From the NCBI GenBank assembly GCA_014904985.1, contig MU129104.1, forward strand, positions 46,495 to 110,494: a DNA stretch of 64,000 bases. The letters are read 5' to 3'. Shown here piece by piece: positions 24,688 to 35,518 of the stretch. The translations under genes were made by a program, and so were the position numbers. The stretch comes from Hydnum rufescens UP504 (taxonomy: Eukaryota; Basidiomycota; Agaricomycetes; Cantharellales; Hydnaceae). Below the pieces are notes generated by a model. The model did no database searches, had not been told where the DNA came from, and was given only the letters and a program-made list of their open reading frames with translations. Position 1 is the stretch's first letter. The number at the start of each line of letters is the position of its first letter.

Positions 24688-25914
24688 TCACGAATGAATG
24701 TATAAGACCTTCACCACGCGGTGACCTCTGGTGGCCGAACAATCCAGCCGAACAAGACACCAGCGGGCTTCCTCGTGTGAGAGGAACGTGTCACACTGGC
24801 CAAACCGAATCCCAGGTACGTAAGCCGACGCAGGCATAGCCACTGCTTCCCACATCGAACCCCCATCCACAGAAGCTTCCCGCCGTTCCAACCCTCCATT
24901 CCAACGGGTCACGGTATGCCGTGGGATTGACAGGCATGTAATATCAGGCAGTGCGTCCAGTATATAGGGAATCACATGCCCAGCCGCCCGGACTTCAAAT
25001 TCGAAGCCGAGGTGGAGTACGTCCCGGGTGGACTTGGCAAGGGCCTGAACGAAGGCAGGGACCTTGTTGAAGTCGAAGGGTCCCAAGACATGTACGTGCT
25101 GAACGGGCCTGCCCGGTACCACATCAACGATAGTGGCGTAATCAGCCTGTATCGACTTGAGGGCGGGAAGGAACAGGGCATCGTGGGGCCACTGAGAGGG
25201 GATTATGGTGCTGGGAATGGCGATGCGGAGACACTCAATTGAGTCCTGGGAAGACAATAGTGATTCAATCCCAAAGACGACACATGCAATAGCAAGAGAT
25301 TTCAGATTCAGGCGCGCGCGTTTCGATCGGATCGCCAAGCGAAGTTTCGATAAGGAATATGAAGCGAAATACACGCTAGGATGAAGTGATATTTCCACCA
25401 GATTAGGCATGAAGTTGAGCGCCTCCGTAAGAGTGTCTAGCATACGACGATTGATATCTGGGGTATAGGAGCAGAATGAGGGGTTGAGAGGACAGCCTTC
25501 CCTCACGGTGGCTGAATATTTCATCCCCTTGATGTGTCGTGCGCGTTTAGGGTCGCGACAAATAGCAGCACACGCCTCCATCAATAGGTCAATCTGTTCT
25601 TCAGGAGGCATGACTATGGATCGCCAAAGAATCCGATTGGCATCTTCGTATGATGCCCGACAAGTTTGGGAGAAACAAGACAAAGCCTGGTACGACATAT
25701 TCGCCACGATGGCCATCATTACGTCGTAGGGAAAGGTTCGCTTGAACGGTACAATGTCCTGACCATCATTCCATAATAAATGGGGAACTTGGGGGGGAAA
25801 GAATGCGGAAAAGCTTACAGAATCAACAGAAGCGGGAGTCACCGCACAAGGGGGTGCTGAAGGCTGTCCTCGATACACATTAGATGGAATGAGAGCAAAC
25901 CGAGAACTTGGCAC
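24688..25914 (-). CDS. F-box-like / LRR-type protein (3' exon)
   Basis: A 409-codon open exon. The region YDVMMAIVANMSYQALSCFS followed by QTCRASYEDANRILWRSIVM has the F-box pattern (hydrophobic helix, xxLxxCxxxxRxWxxxxNxxLW). F-boxes of this kind link substrates to SCF ubiquitin ligases through Skp1. The remaining 300 residues have spaced Leu/Ile/Val (for example MLDTLTEALNFMPNLVEISL and CLRIAIPSTIIPSQ), typical of the leucine-rich substrate-binding part of large Agaricomycete F-box families. The exon starts after an acceptor (GTAG at about 25915) and contains no ATG before the F-box, so a short 5' exon with the start codon is missing from this model. Confidence 0.6.
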   Translation of the reverse strand: MPSSRFALIPSNVYRGQPSAPPCAVTPASVDSVSFSAFFPPQVPHLLWNDGQDIVPFKRTFPYDVMMAIVANMSYQALSCFSQTCRASYEDANRILWRSIVMPPEEQIDLLMEACAAICRDPKRARHIKGMKYSATVREGCPLNPSFCSYTPDINRRMLDTLTEALNFMPNLVEISLHPSVYFASYSLSKLRLAIRSKRARLNLKSLAIACVVFGIESLLSSQDSIECLRIAIPSTIIPSQWPHDALFLPALKSIQADYATIVDVVPGRPVQHVHVLGPFDFNKVPAFVQALAKSTRDVLHLGFEFEVRAAGHVIPYILDALPDITCLSIPRHTVTRWNGGLERREASVDGGSMWEAVAMPASAYVPGIRFGQCDTFLSHEEARWCLVRLDCSATRGHRVVKVLYIHS

Positions 25915-26230
25915 CTACTAGCGCTTTACATCTACGCTTTGGTTCAAATTTCCTGCCGTATTTCTGTGAAGAGCGAGGAAGGCTATCATGGAGAAGAGTT
26001 CCTAAGCAACAAAGGGCCTTTCTCAAAGCAATACACATGGACCAACGAGAAGCAAAAGCATGGCATCGTCAGGGACTCGTTTGGAGGACACGGTGAAATT
26101 ATTAGACCCTACGTCCCACTACAAAAGTGCCAAAAGCAGGGGGGGGGGCGTCCGTTGTCTTCTGTTAGTACACCGCGGCCATGCACTGCCTCTGTCAAAG
26201 GCACTATCGGCATTCTCCGGGGGATAGTCG

Positions 26231-27260
26231 ATGAAATCAACCCTGAGCATAATTACACATGCTCCAGACATTCACGAGTACCGTGTTCAGCCGGTAGCTC
26301 GCACTCCCTGGCTATCTCTCTCTGCTCTACTAGCATCTTTTTTTCTAGCCCCATTGGTCGTGCGTATCTCTGCTGGTGTATTGGGTCCCAGACTCATCAT
26401 GCTCCCGTTTCTAGGGCACCTTGAGCCGAGTTCTCCTCGCCATCTTTGTTCTATATGCCTCATGGAGGATCGCCTTCTGTGTGATACATGGTACCATTTT
26501 GTCCCCAAACCGTGAGGCCTGGACAATTATGCATTGCTTGAATAGAATCGGTGTTTGCCCTGGTGCCGCATGGCGTCCAAGTCGAAACCCATTATGGGAT
26601 ACCCAAGACGACTATTACCCCTTCGGTGACGCTCTCTGTCACTCGGCGATTCATACCGCTTTCGGCTATCATGGATATCGTTCTCAATGAGGGCATCCGA
26701 GGATGGAACTTTAGATATTACCTCGCTCTTATCTGCCGTTCAACTGAGAAGACCCAGGAACCTGTGAGGATTCACGTCGCATTTGAGGTATTTGTTTTAT
26801 TTTTTGTTCATGTTCATGTTTGGGTTGTCTTTTTTTTTCTTCTTCTTCTTCGCGTATTCGTCAGTTGTTTGGTTTTCTGGAATTGAAAATGGTCCTTGGC
26901 TGGATTGTAGAATACGCTTCCCTACGCCCCGGTTCTCAAGCAAGTCTACTTGGGCCTTCGGGAAACATTTTTCTGCGACGAGAACATCATCAACATCAAG
27001 AGGGATTCGCCAGTGGACAGGGGCCTGTATCAAATCTGTATCGCTAATTTTTGCGCTCGAGTGTGCTTGCAACCCAAGTTCGATTCCGCGTTCAAATCAC
27101 GCCCTCAATCATTACAGCCTCGCAGTATAATCGACATCCTCCATATTTTTTTCTTGCCCCAACTCGCTTATACTTGTCCTCCATCTCCACATTGCGTTGC
27201 TTCTACACTTTGGGTGGACGTGGATACGGCCCTTGTCCTTTTCGCATAAACAATTCCTTG
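26231..27260 (+). pseudogene. wax-synthase-like membrane protein, apparently disrupted
   Basis: Hydrophobic segments in different frames follow each other: from ATG 26231, VQPVARTPWLSLSALLASFF and LAPLVVRISAGVLG; from about 26421, SRVLLAIFVLYASWRIAFCV; from about 26551, FIPLSAIMDIVLNEGIRGWN. After a GTATTT donor near 26788 a further segment contains KQVYLGLRETFF. The order (N-terminal membrane helices, then a GIRGWNF-type motif) recalls fungal wax-synthase-like acyltransferases, but the catalytic His motif was not found. The frame changes at about 26415 and 26545 leave no room for introns, so the gene either carries frameshifts, real or from assembly, or I have mis-assigned it. Divergent from the F-box-like gene. 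Confidence 0.3.
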
Positions 27261-27427
27261 CTGAAAGTGGGATGATGGTGGGTTTTATGTTCCTCCATCC
27301 GCATTTCAGACCATTGCGAGGGCAGGCAGGAGTATGATCACAATGAATGCGTGTTTGTCACAGAGACTGCAGTACGACCAAACAAAGAAATGAGTGGACA
27401 GCACGAAAGCGAGGTGTGAAGATTTCG

Positions 27428-28850
27428 TCATACAATGACCCATATGATATGTGCGAAAGGTTTTTGGACTAGCAATGAAGAAGGGAAGGTTGGAAAATTC
27501 CATAAAACCCAAAAATCGAAGGAAGAACGTACGTATACGTGAGGAACGAAAGAAGAAAAAAGAAAAAAAAGCAAAGAAGATATATCCAGGTTCCCCACCC
27601 ACAGCGAAGAATCACCCCTGTTCGCGTGATCGAAAATGCCCTTGAGAGGACGGGACGGTGGGAGCTCTCCGTCCATCTCTTCGGCTTTCAGCACCCCCCC
27701 CCCCCGCGAAGCTGCTGGCACCTGCATAGTACCAGTTAATGCCAAGTCCCCTGGCCCCGAAACAGCAGCGATCAGAGGTTCCCCTCCTTCGCAAAACCGC
27801 ACCGTCTATCACCTATTAGGTCCGGAGCGACTGGACTGGGAGTACTCGCAGAAAGGCGGGGGACGACGCTCGGGATCCGCACGAGCATCGCTTATCTCGA
27901 CCCCCCCTCATTGACACACCGATCCAGATCTGACCGTGGGCCGCTCAGTAGTAGAAACCCCAAAGTCGAATGATAACATTGGCATGGACAGCTTGGCGAA
28001 GGACGCGAATGAATCGAACGAGGAAATGGCATTGATGGAGATGTCGGGGCACGGGGCTAGGGTAGAGCTCGCATCGCTACTAGTACTACTACTGTCGGAC
28101 CACACTTGGACGGGGCGAGCTCGGCGCCAGGGAAAGCAGCGTCTCGCGACCGTGGGGTATGACATGGTGGTGGTTCTAGAGATAGTGCCTCCAGCAGCGA
28201 GAGTGGCGTGTTATCGGCCAAAGAACTGGGTAATGTCGCACGACGGCGCCGATAGATAGAAGATCCTAGGAATCCCAGCGCAAGGACGACAAGGATCGCC
28301 CCTAATACTGACAAAACTATAACTCGACGAGTTTCATTAGACGAAACCCCCGATTGGACGAAAGACGAAGCATCTCGAGAAGACTAACAAGAAAGCGAAT
28401 GAGAGAAGGATGGGGGGGATGGAAAAGTGGTGATTGGACCTACGAGGTAAGGAATGGTTGAGTCTCGAGGAACCGGTCCGAGGGGGACGACAAGGGATCC
28501 TAACAGGCCACAGAATGACGATGTTAGACGATACAAACGCCCACCGAATCCACAAACTCACCCTGATTCTTGGTGAGGAACATGAGGTTGCAGTCTCGCT
28601 GCAGAAAATGTGAAAGAAGTGAAAGAGATGGGCACAGAAAGCAATCAGCAAAAGGCCAGAATATAACAAACACGGCCGTGTGTGCGGTACGGCGTGGGGA
28701 TCCCGGATGAGATGTAAATTCCCATGACGGCGAGATCAAAGAAATATTCACGACCTTTGTAGGGTCCCCGCCCGCGATTGAAAAGGTAAAATGTATTCGG
28801 AAATGTCGAATTCCATCCTCGAGCTCGGCCTGTGGAAACCACTCCAATCG
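27428..28850 (-). CDS. single-pass membrane protein with Ser-rich region (tentative)
   Basis: The clearest part (about 28190-28380) reads SSFVQSGVSSNETRR, a transmembrane helix VIVLSVLGAILVVLALGFLG, then YRRRRA, a classic stop-transfer. An upstream segment (about 28730-28830) with AGGDPTKVVNISLI resembles the extracellular beta-domain seen in many fungal cell-surface proteins. Downstream, cytoplasmic segments are Ser-rich (SDSSSTSSDASSTL near 28090) and a possible C-terminal exon contains LPPSRPLKGIFDHANRG. Splice sites between these parts were not fixed and the start was not identified. I infer a type I surface protein and give no function. Confidence 0.4.
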
Positions 28851-30347
28851 TTTAGAGCTGTATGAGTGTCATTGCTGCAATGGAGTGAACTGAAAACGCC
28901 TGAGGACAATAGGTAGCTGAGTCGGGCAAGCACACGAGGCCACAAGATTCAATACCCACGGATCCGACTAGCGATGAGTCAGCGTAGCTAAGTCCAAAGA
29001 GTCAGTTACGGGGAGAGAACAAAGGCACCACTCTCGTAACCAGACCGAAACTTGTTTGGTCTGGTTACGAGACTATAAAGGCGCGAGCGCAGTAGGTCCA
29101 TCGCGATCTCGTCTCAGACAAACAAATAAGAACACGTTGTGATGGTTTACGACGCTATGTACAAATATGTTTGACATTTCAGAGTTTCACTAGCCACCTG
29201 ACAATGGGTCCTGGGGAGTGGGGAAATAATGATGAGGCGCACATCGTTCCTACATTAGAAAGATGCGAGTGGCGCTGTACTTGGGTTCAACAAGGGGAAC
29301 AGGGGGAGTAGATGTGAAGAATGGAAAGGGAAGAAAGGAGCTGTGCAGAGGAGTTTGTGTGAAGCATGCAATGAACAAGGTGGGGCGGGATGGAATACAG
29401 GCGGCGTGGAAGAACATCTGTGTATGTTAGGTCAAGGCCGTTGACATGGTTGAATGAGGAAGTGAAGGAGAGAAAGGAGCATGGTTGTAAAGGAGGATGA
29501 CGGAAGACACATGTTCGGCATTGGCTCGATCGTGAACACGGTGGTTCACTTTCTTGATAAAGTGACCAGTATAACTTGGGCCGCCTGCACCTCCACCATT
29601 ACTGCCTACAGTCCATCCCTACTGATCGACCCTTGCCCTATTTCAAACTCATGCACGAAGCCCTCTCTTGACCACCCGATTAGGGGTAAAGAGGACGACA
29701 AAGACCGGAAAGATTGGGGTCGAAGAACTTCGGAGAAAAGAACCACAGAAAAATGGGAACCGTGAGTTGGACGTGAATAACTGCGTGGCGAGGGGTAAAG
29801 TGGGATGAGTGGCGAGCGGCGAGGGTGCCTTATTATAAGTGATAGGGGGCATTCGAAATCATGGGCGCGGTAATGTGGGGGGGGGGATATAAACATGGGA
29901 TGCAAAACTCGTCAGAATGCCGACATATCAAATAGAGATTTGACCAAGCTATGATGAGCGTGAGTGAAGAGAAAATTAAAAAGTGGAAGCGTCCGTCATG
30001 AAATCGAGAGAAAGTGGAGCGACAAGGTGTGGCCATGGGCAGCCGGAGAAATTGCTCCATGTTGCTTCGTAATTATGTTTCTGTTCGAGGCCAGAGAGTG
30101 ACGATACGTCGAACAGCAGCAGGAGGCGGACCATAGCAAAGAGCAGGAAGGGGGAACATGCACATAGTGTCCGCCATTCGTAAAGGGCCCCCCCCAGCCG
30201 GCCATCCCTCCGACTGGGGACAGGCCATACCTACTGAAACGACATCCGTCTCTTCTCATAACCCTGAAACCCGAGTTCAAAATTGCCACGAGATGCAACC
30301 GCGAGCCTGCCGAGCCAAGACACCCACTAACATGCACCACGAGGCAC
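28851..30347. other. intergenic region, purine-rich in part
   Basis: No coding sequence recognised. The plus strand is strongly A/G-rich at about 29280-29480 and 29690-29850. A 39-bp hairpin lies at 29033-29071 (separate entry). A run of G residues lies at about 29877-29887. Confidence 0.5.
29033..29071. repeat. perfect 14-bp inverted repeat (hairpin)
   Basis: Arms CTCGTAACCAGACC (29033-29046) and GGTCTGGTTACGAG (29058-29071) are exact reverse complements around an 11-nt spacer GAAACTTGTTT, which itself can pair AAAC with GTTT, giving an almost continuous 18-bp stem. It lies between the membrane-protein gene and casein kinase 1. It could be a dimeric regulator site, a small RNA-forming hairpin or an element footprint. 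Confidence 0.85.
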
Positions 30348-31635
30348 CTAGTAGTAGCCTGGGTCACGGTCGCGGGTCGAGGCGCGGTGTCCAGCGGTTT
30401 GGGCACGGGTTTGACTAGGAAGCCAACATCGTGAGGATGCCTCAGGATACGATCGAGAGTAGAGGGAAGGGAACGTACTTACATTCGTTCCGATGGCTTC
30501 GGTTCCTCCTCGTCAGCAACGACCTTACGCCTGACTCCAGATCCGCTGCTATCTTTAGTCTCGTGAGGCACGCGCTGGGCCACGCTCCAGTCGAAAACGT
30601 AGTCGTATTGATAACCTTCGCGAACGAAGAGATCACGGAAGAGCTTGCGAAGGTAGGATAGTCGGGTTTGTCATCGAAACGGAGGGCACGACAGTAGTTC
30701 AAAAAGATGCCAAACTCGTTGGGGAAACCTCGACAGAGGAGATCGGTGGGGGTGGTCATTTTTTTCTCCATGATACGATCGTATTTCTGCTTCTTGGTTG
30801 CTGCCTTCAGCCCCTGCCAAGGGAGCTGACCACGCAAAAAGTACATGAGAACGTAGGCGAGAGATTCCAGATCATCACGTCGGGCTTGCTCTGCAGCAGA
30901 TCATAATGTAAGCAAACGAAGCAAGTAGAAAGACGTAACACTGTCTTACCAACGCCAAGATGGGTGTTGATACTGGTATAGCGAGCAGTTCCAGTCAAAT
31001 TCTTGTTCTCTCTGTACGGAATATGGAGATGGGTCTTGGGATCCCGGTACTTCTTCGCTAGACCGAAATCAATGACATTGACTTGATTCCCACGCTTCCC
31101 GATTCCCATGAGGAAGTTGTCCGGCTTGATATCACGGTGAATGAAGTTTCGGGAGTGGATGTATTCAATGCGTGAGATCTGTTATCCAGAAGCAATGAGA
31201 TCGTGGGAAACTACGGCTGGGGACTGCGACTCACAAGTTGATCGGCCAGCAGCAGAACAGTCTTTAGACTAAATTTGCGTTGGCAAAAGTTGAAGAGATC
31301 CTCAAGACTGGGACCGAGAAGATCCAAGACCATGGCGTTGTAATCGCATTCGGTACCGAACCAGCGAACAAAAGGGACACCGACACCACCAGCGAGTGTC
31401 TTGTACACCTTGGACTCATACTCGAGTTGGGGATGCTTGGCTTTCACTGATTCGAGCTTAATAGCCACCTCCTCGCCGGAGATGATATTGACGCCGAGAT
31501 AGATGTCACCTTAAGGGGGGTTATGTCTGCGAGTGAGGGAATTCCTCCAATGGCAACGGATAAGGAAGACGTACCGAAACTACCTGATCCGATCTTCTTG
31601 CCTAGGCGATATTTGCCGCCTACGCGGAGGTCCAT
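30348..31635 (-). CDS. casein kinase 1 (delta/epsilon, Hhp-type)
   Basis: Ser/Thr kinase of the CK1 family; the yeast Hhp1/2 relatives act in DNA repair, meiosis and timing. Exons 31575-31635, 31235-31509, 30950-31178, 30483-30890 and 30348-30414. [20 protein letters not shown] begins the ATP-binding lobe; VAIKLE has the catalytic Lys, [12 protein letters not shown] the catalytic loop, [10 protein letters not shown] the Mg-binding loop, and [13 protein letters not shown] the CK1 signature. The lobe ends [20 protein letters not shown] and [12 protein letters not shown]; a short charged tail ends [20 protein letters not shown]. The length is 346 residues. Exon 4 lacks one base at the GG at 30656-30657 (minus-strand CC where CCC is needed to read DYPYLRKLF). 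Phases close only with that base. Confidence 0.93.
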
Positions 31636-32687
31636 TCGTGTTGAGGAAGGGTCCGACGTGATGGGCGATTGTTTAGGGGGGGATCTGGGGACAGCACGGT
31701 AAATGTCAGAAATGCAGAGGGAAGCTATAGGTGGGACGGGTAAGGTTGAGGCACAATGAAACGACGCGGATGCTGTGAGGGCACGGGGCCGCGAGGCTGA
31801 GTCAAAAAATGCGATGCCAGCCCTGGGGCTTGTACGCCCTCACCAAGGCTTAAAAAAGGTACGGGGCTAGTGCAGGAGAGCCTACAGTGACCTCGGCGCT
31901 CTGAGAAAGAGCGAGGCAATAGACCGCCTGTCTGCTTTTGTTGGCCAGCACATGGCACAGATCAAGAAGAGGGGGAGAGGAAGGAAACTCACGAATATGC
32001 TAGAGGCGATGAAGAGCGATGGATATCCCTAAACGATGAGGAGAGAGAGAAGTTGCGAGAGAAGTAGTAGTGTTGGGGATGAGGGCTGATGAAACAAGAA
32101 GGAGCACTCGCCACCTCGGAAACTTGCGGGTCCTTTACATATTTATCACTAGTACTCCAATTGAAGACCCTTCATAGAAATTTGTCGTATTACAATTCCT
32201 GTACCGGCAACCCCCTGCCCCTCTTCCGCCCCTGCTGATGCTCTTCCTCGTTGTCGTCCTCTAATTCGCCTCGCACAACACGCTGTCTTCACATATGATT
32301 TACTTTTTCTGACGCGGCTACCATTGCCGAAGAACATTGACACTATCCTTGCCTTTTTCGCCAGCGGTGCGCCCATCAATCGCAGCGGGGTTTCAAATAC
32401 CCCGGTCACTGGACCATGTATATGTCTTCATCCTTCAATGCATATATGTCTTCGTCCTCCATAATCGGCTCCCGTTTTGAAGTGTGCCTCGCGTGTTGGG
32501 GCCACAATGTGCCGTCGAGGACCTATGGATAATTTACAAACCGGCTCCACTCTCTCTCCACTTCCTCATGTCTAACGTCAAGCTTCGTGCCTTGTTGTCA
32601 GCGAACACGTAGCACCTCGCATGAAGACCGCGTGTAGTGAATTATCATTTACGAGATCTAAGATACAGAGAAGGAGACAGCAACAAA
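31636..32687. other. casein kinase 5' region and lipase 3' region
   Basis: Upstream of the casein kinase ATG (31635). The plus strand is purine-rich at about 31960-32060. No gene recognised; an 86-codon minus-strand frame at 32149-32409 has no family features. Confidence 0.45.
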
Positions 32688-34335
32688 CTATAATTTTTCA
32701 GACAACCAATTCTCCATGTCGGCTAGCACAGCCTGGCGCTTCGCATCATCAGCAGCATCCACCCCCACTTTAAGCATGACGTGTTCATAGCCTTCATATA
32801 TCTTGCACTGAACGTCGGGTGTACTTTTATACTCTTTCCGGCCGCCACGATAGCCTGTACAAACTCCACCGACCGTCTGTGATCTGTCGCACGATCGTGA
32901 CTGCCGTGTACGATGCGAAGTGGGACGGAGAGTGAGGGGGCAGAGTTGAGCAGGGCTGAACTGCCTTCCAACAGTGCGAATCCGGTCGCGATTCGCATGT
33001 TGCCACGGTAGCTTCTTTCGTCGGCTGGCAACAGCAGTGGAATGAGGTTAAAAAAATGAGGCGATATGAAATTAGACGGAGGCTAAAATTGGGGGACATG
33101 GGCCCATCTAGACGAAGCACCCACCGTAGAATTCTTCCTCGACCCTGGGATCATCACTGACCTTTCCTCTGATGGGAGCGGTGAGGGGAAGACGGCCGAC
33201 GATATGTCGCAGTATTTTCCCAAGAAGATATATCGGATACGGCGGAAAACTCTCCGGTGCAACTGAAATGACAAGTGCATCACGACGCGCGTGATATGCC
33301 CTCTTCAGTCAGTCCGGTAGTGGAGCCAGAGGCACGAAAGTAATGGTGTGCAGAACGTACTTCCAATCAGTGGAGAGACCAGAAAGAGACCAGAAATTGG
33401 GTTGGGAGGAGCAGGGTAGCGACTATACAAGGTCACCGGTGAGATGCTGTATGAATCGCATTTCTTTGAAGAAATAAAAACCTAAACTTACAGAGCGTAA
33501 GACAGGCTTTGGTTGGACATCGGAGAGTATCAGCTCGCGCGATGGGTCTAAATATGTCATTACAAACCTGGTCCATCCACCCATACTGGAACCAGCAAGA
33601 AATGTTTTGCGGGGTTCAGGATCCAAGCGCTTGAGATCAGTAAGGACAGCATGCACGCTCTCGGCGAGTGAAAATGCATTAGGGAGATGCACATGCAGTC
33701 CTGTAGACTTTCCATGCTGCGGAAAACGGTGACGCAGATAGGAGGTTAGGGGATCAAGCTCGCAGGAGTGCATAGCATGAAGCTAACCGCAGCAAGGTCT
33801 ATGAGAATGATCCGAAATCCCATTGCCAAGAATCGAGGGGTGTGCGGTGTCCACTTCCCTGAGAGACGCGTAGTGACAATCTACCTCACGTTTGTTGTTT
33901 GCACAATATGCTTACCCGAATAATCAGACATTCCTACGAGTTAAGAGGTCAATCGATGAATGTCTAGAATGAGGGAAAAGAAAGCAAACCATGCAAAAGA
34001 ACCAGATCGCTTCCACGTGCCTTGGCTTGTGCAGCTTCGGGGGTATCAAGTTCCACAGTTCTGTAGAATATCCATTCCTTGCCGCCAACGTTCTGGAGTT
34101 CATCGGCTGTGCATTTCACGTCTTGGCCTTCACCGATACCCACATCCACACCCTTGCGAGAGGATCGAGTGATGAATACACGACGCATGCGTACACGAAG
34201 GGCCGGATTCGAAAATAGATATTTGGATTCTTCCTCAGACGGCTCCATCACATAGCGCCCAAAGGTCGGATCGGGCGGGAAAATGCCCACAGTGGAGAGA
34301 AGGGGTGATATAATCACGTCGCGAAGAACAGACAT
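32688..34335 (-). CDS. monoacylglycerol-lipase-like alpha/beta hydrolase
   Basis: Serine hydrolase resembling Yju3/MGLL. Eight exons: 33990-34335, 33916-33933, 33788-33858, 33568-33716, 33492-33506, 33361-33422, 33125-33262 and 32688-33024; 378 residues. The N-terminus is an extra 70-residue segment. Then come DLVLLHGMSDYSGKWTPHTP (oxyanion HG), RIILIDLAAHGKSTG, the nucleophile elbow LAGSSMGGWTSLSYALRYPA, LTAPIRGKVSDDPRVEEEFY, IVHGSHDRAT (catalytic Asp) and IYEGYEHVMLKV (catalytic His). Exons 2 and 5 are microexons of 18 and 15 nt. One base is missing in the last exon, at the GGG at 32817-32819: the minus strand needs one more C to read KVHPDVQCKIYEGYEH. Exon length agrees with a single missing base, so probably an assembly indel. 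Confidence 0.88.
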
Positions 34336-35518
34336 CCCGATGCAGTGGTAGAGTCAGAGGAGCGTCTTGGTGGCGGGAGCTGGGGAGCGTGCTAGGATGG
34401 GAGGTTGGAAGAGCTGGTTTCTCACGGAACAGCATCCCGAGTTCCGGATGATACCGCGATCTTACTATTGAGTTCTCAGACGGCAGGCGCAGCTTAAGAT
34501 GTGAGAGGAATTGGACTAGGCTGGGGGGAGGCAAGGTGGAACCCACACAGTTTATGCTGGCATCGTCGGATACAAACTGCTTGTACTGTACCCAAAACGA
34601 TTGCCTGCCTCTTCACCACAAACTATTCCCATTTTATTCGTGCGATCCCAACCGGGCTGTGGTTTCATCCTGCCAAACTTGCGTGGCCGCCGCCGCGAAT
34701 ACGGATCAGCCCCTCACTGCGCATACAGTATGCGCAGTGACACGCATCCAGACAGATGGCCTTGCAAAGACTGCAGTTGCCACTTGTCGGTATGCTTTAA
34801 TATTTCAACTTACCTGATGAGCTGTTCGTTGGCAAGGGCAACCCTGCAGGGGAATGACCTTCCAGTGAGAATCTGGTCTCCCGTAGCACGTGACCAAATC
34901 ACCTCGTGATTATTGGTCCAGCGGACCTTGACTGTGATGGAATTCCATGTTTGCTTTCAAATATGATGGAAGGGGATCCCAATTTATAATTGTGTGTACC
35001 TCGCTCAAGCATTTGGCCTCCCCAGGTGCGCTGACAGCATCACGAAACTCGGTCAAGGGCTTTGGTTACTCTTTTGGGCCCGATGAGCACACTGTCACTG
35101 TAAGCCTGACCCTTTAGTCTAGCTTGGGGCCAAGCGTCGCTAGCAATGACCAGGCTCGAGACGGGCAGAGTATCCGACAGTTACCAAGGTGGGCCCGCGC
35201 GTGAGTCTAGATCTTGATTGGGGAGACGACAAGCAAAGCCTGGTAACTTCTCACCCACGCACCCTATAGCTTTGCTGGCAATGGCGCTATATAATTTGTG
35301 CCTATCTCGTGTCACGCTAAGAAAAACTAGCGCTGGGGGCAGCTTCGATTATACAACGGGATCTCCAGCACTACCACAACAGCGACAAAATTCTACTCAA
35401 GTGCCATTTGCAGTAACGAGGGGGAATACGAAAAGGATATATTACTGCCAGCATCTGGCAAAACCCGCCGCTATTGATGCCAATGGATGATGATAACTAT
35501 GAGGGCTGCGAACAAAAT
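34336..35518. other. intergenic region at the edge of the repeat cluster
   Basis: No gene recognised. Contains the 27-bp palindrome at 34714-34740. Past about 35500 the sequence becomes homologous to other parts of the window (DUF6534 cluster). Confidence 0.5.
34714..34740. repeat. 27-bp perfect palindrome
   Basis: TCACTGCGCATAC, one A, then GTATGCGCAGTGA: 13-bp arms with a single central base. The spacer is too short for an RNA hairpin loop, so it would act as a DNA palindrome (cruciform or dimer-binding site). It lies about 380 bp upstream of the lipase ATG. Confidence 0.85.

Noticed and set aside
29280..29480. Purine-rich tract as a coding or structural RNA feature
   Set aside because: Low-complexity A/G bias only; no conserved frame or folding evident.
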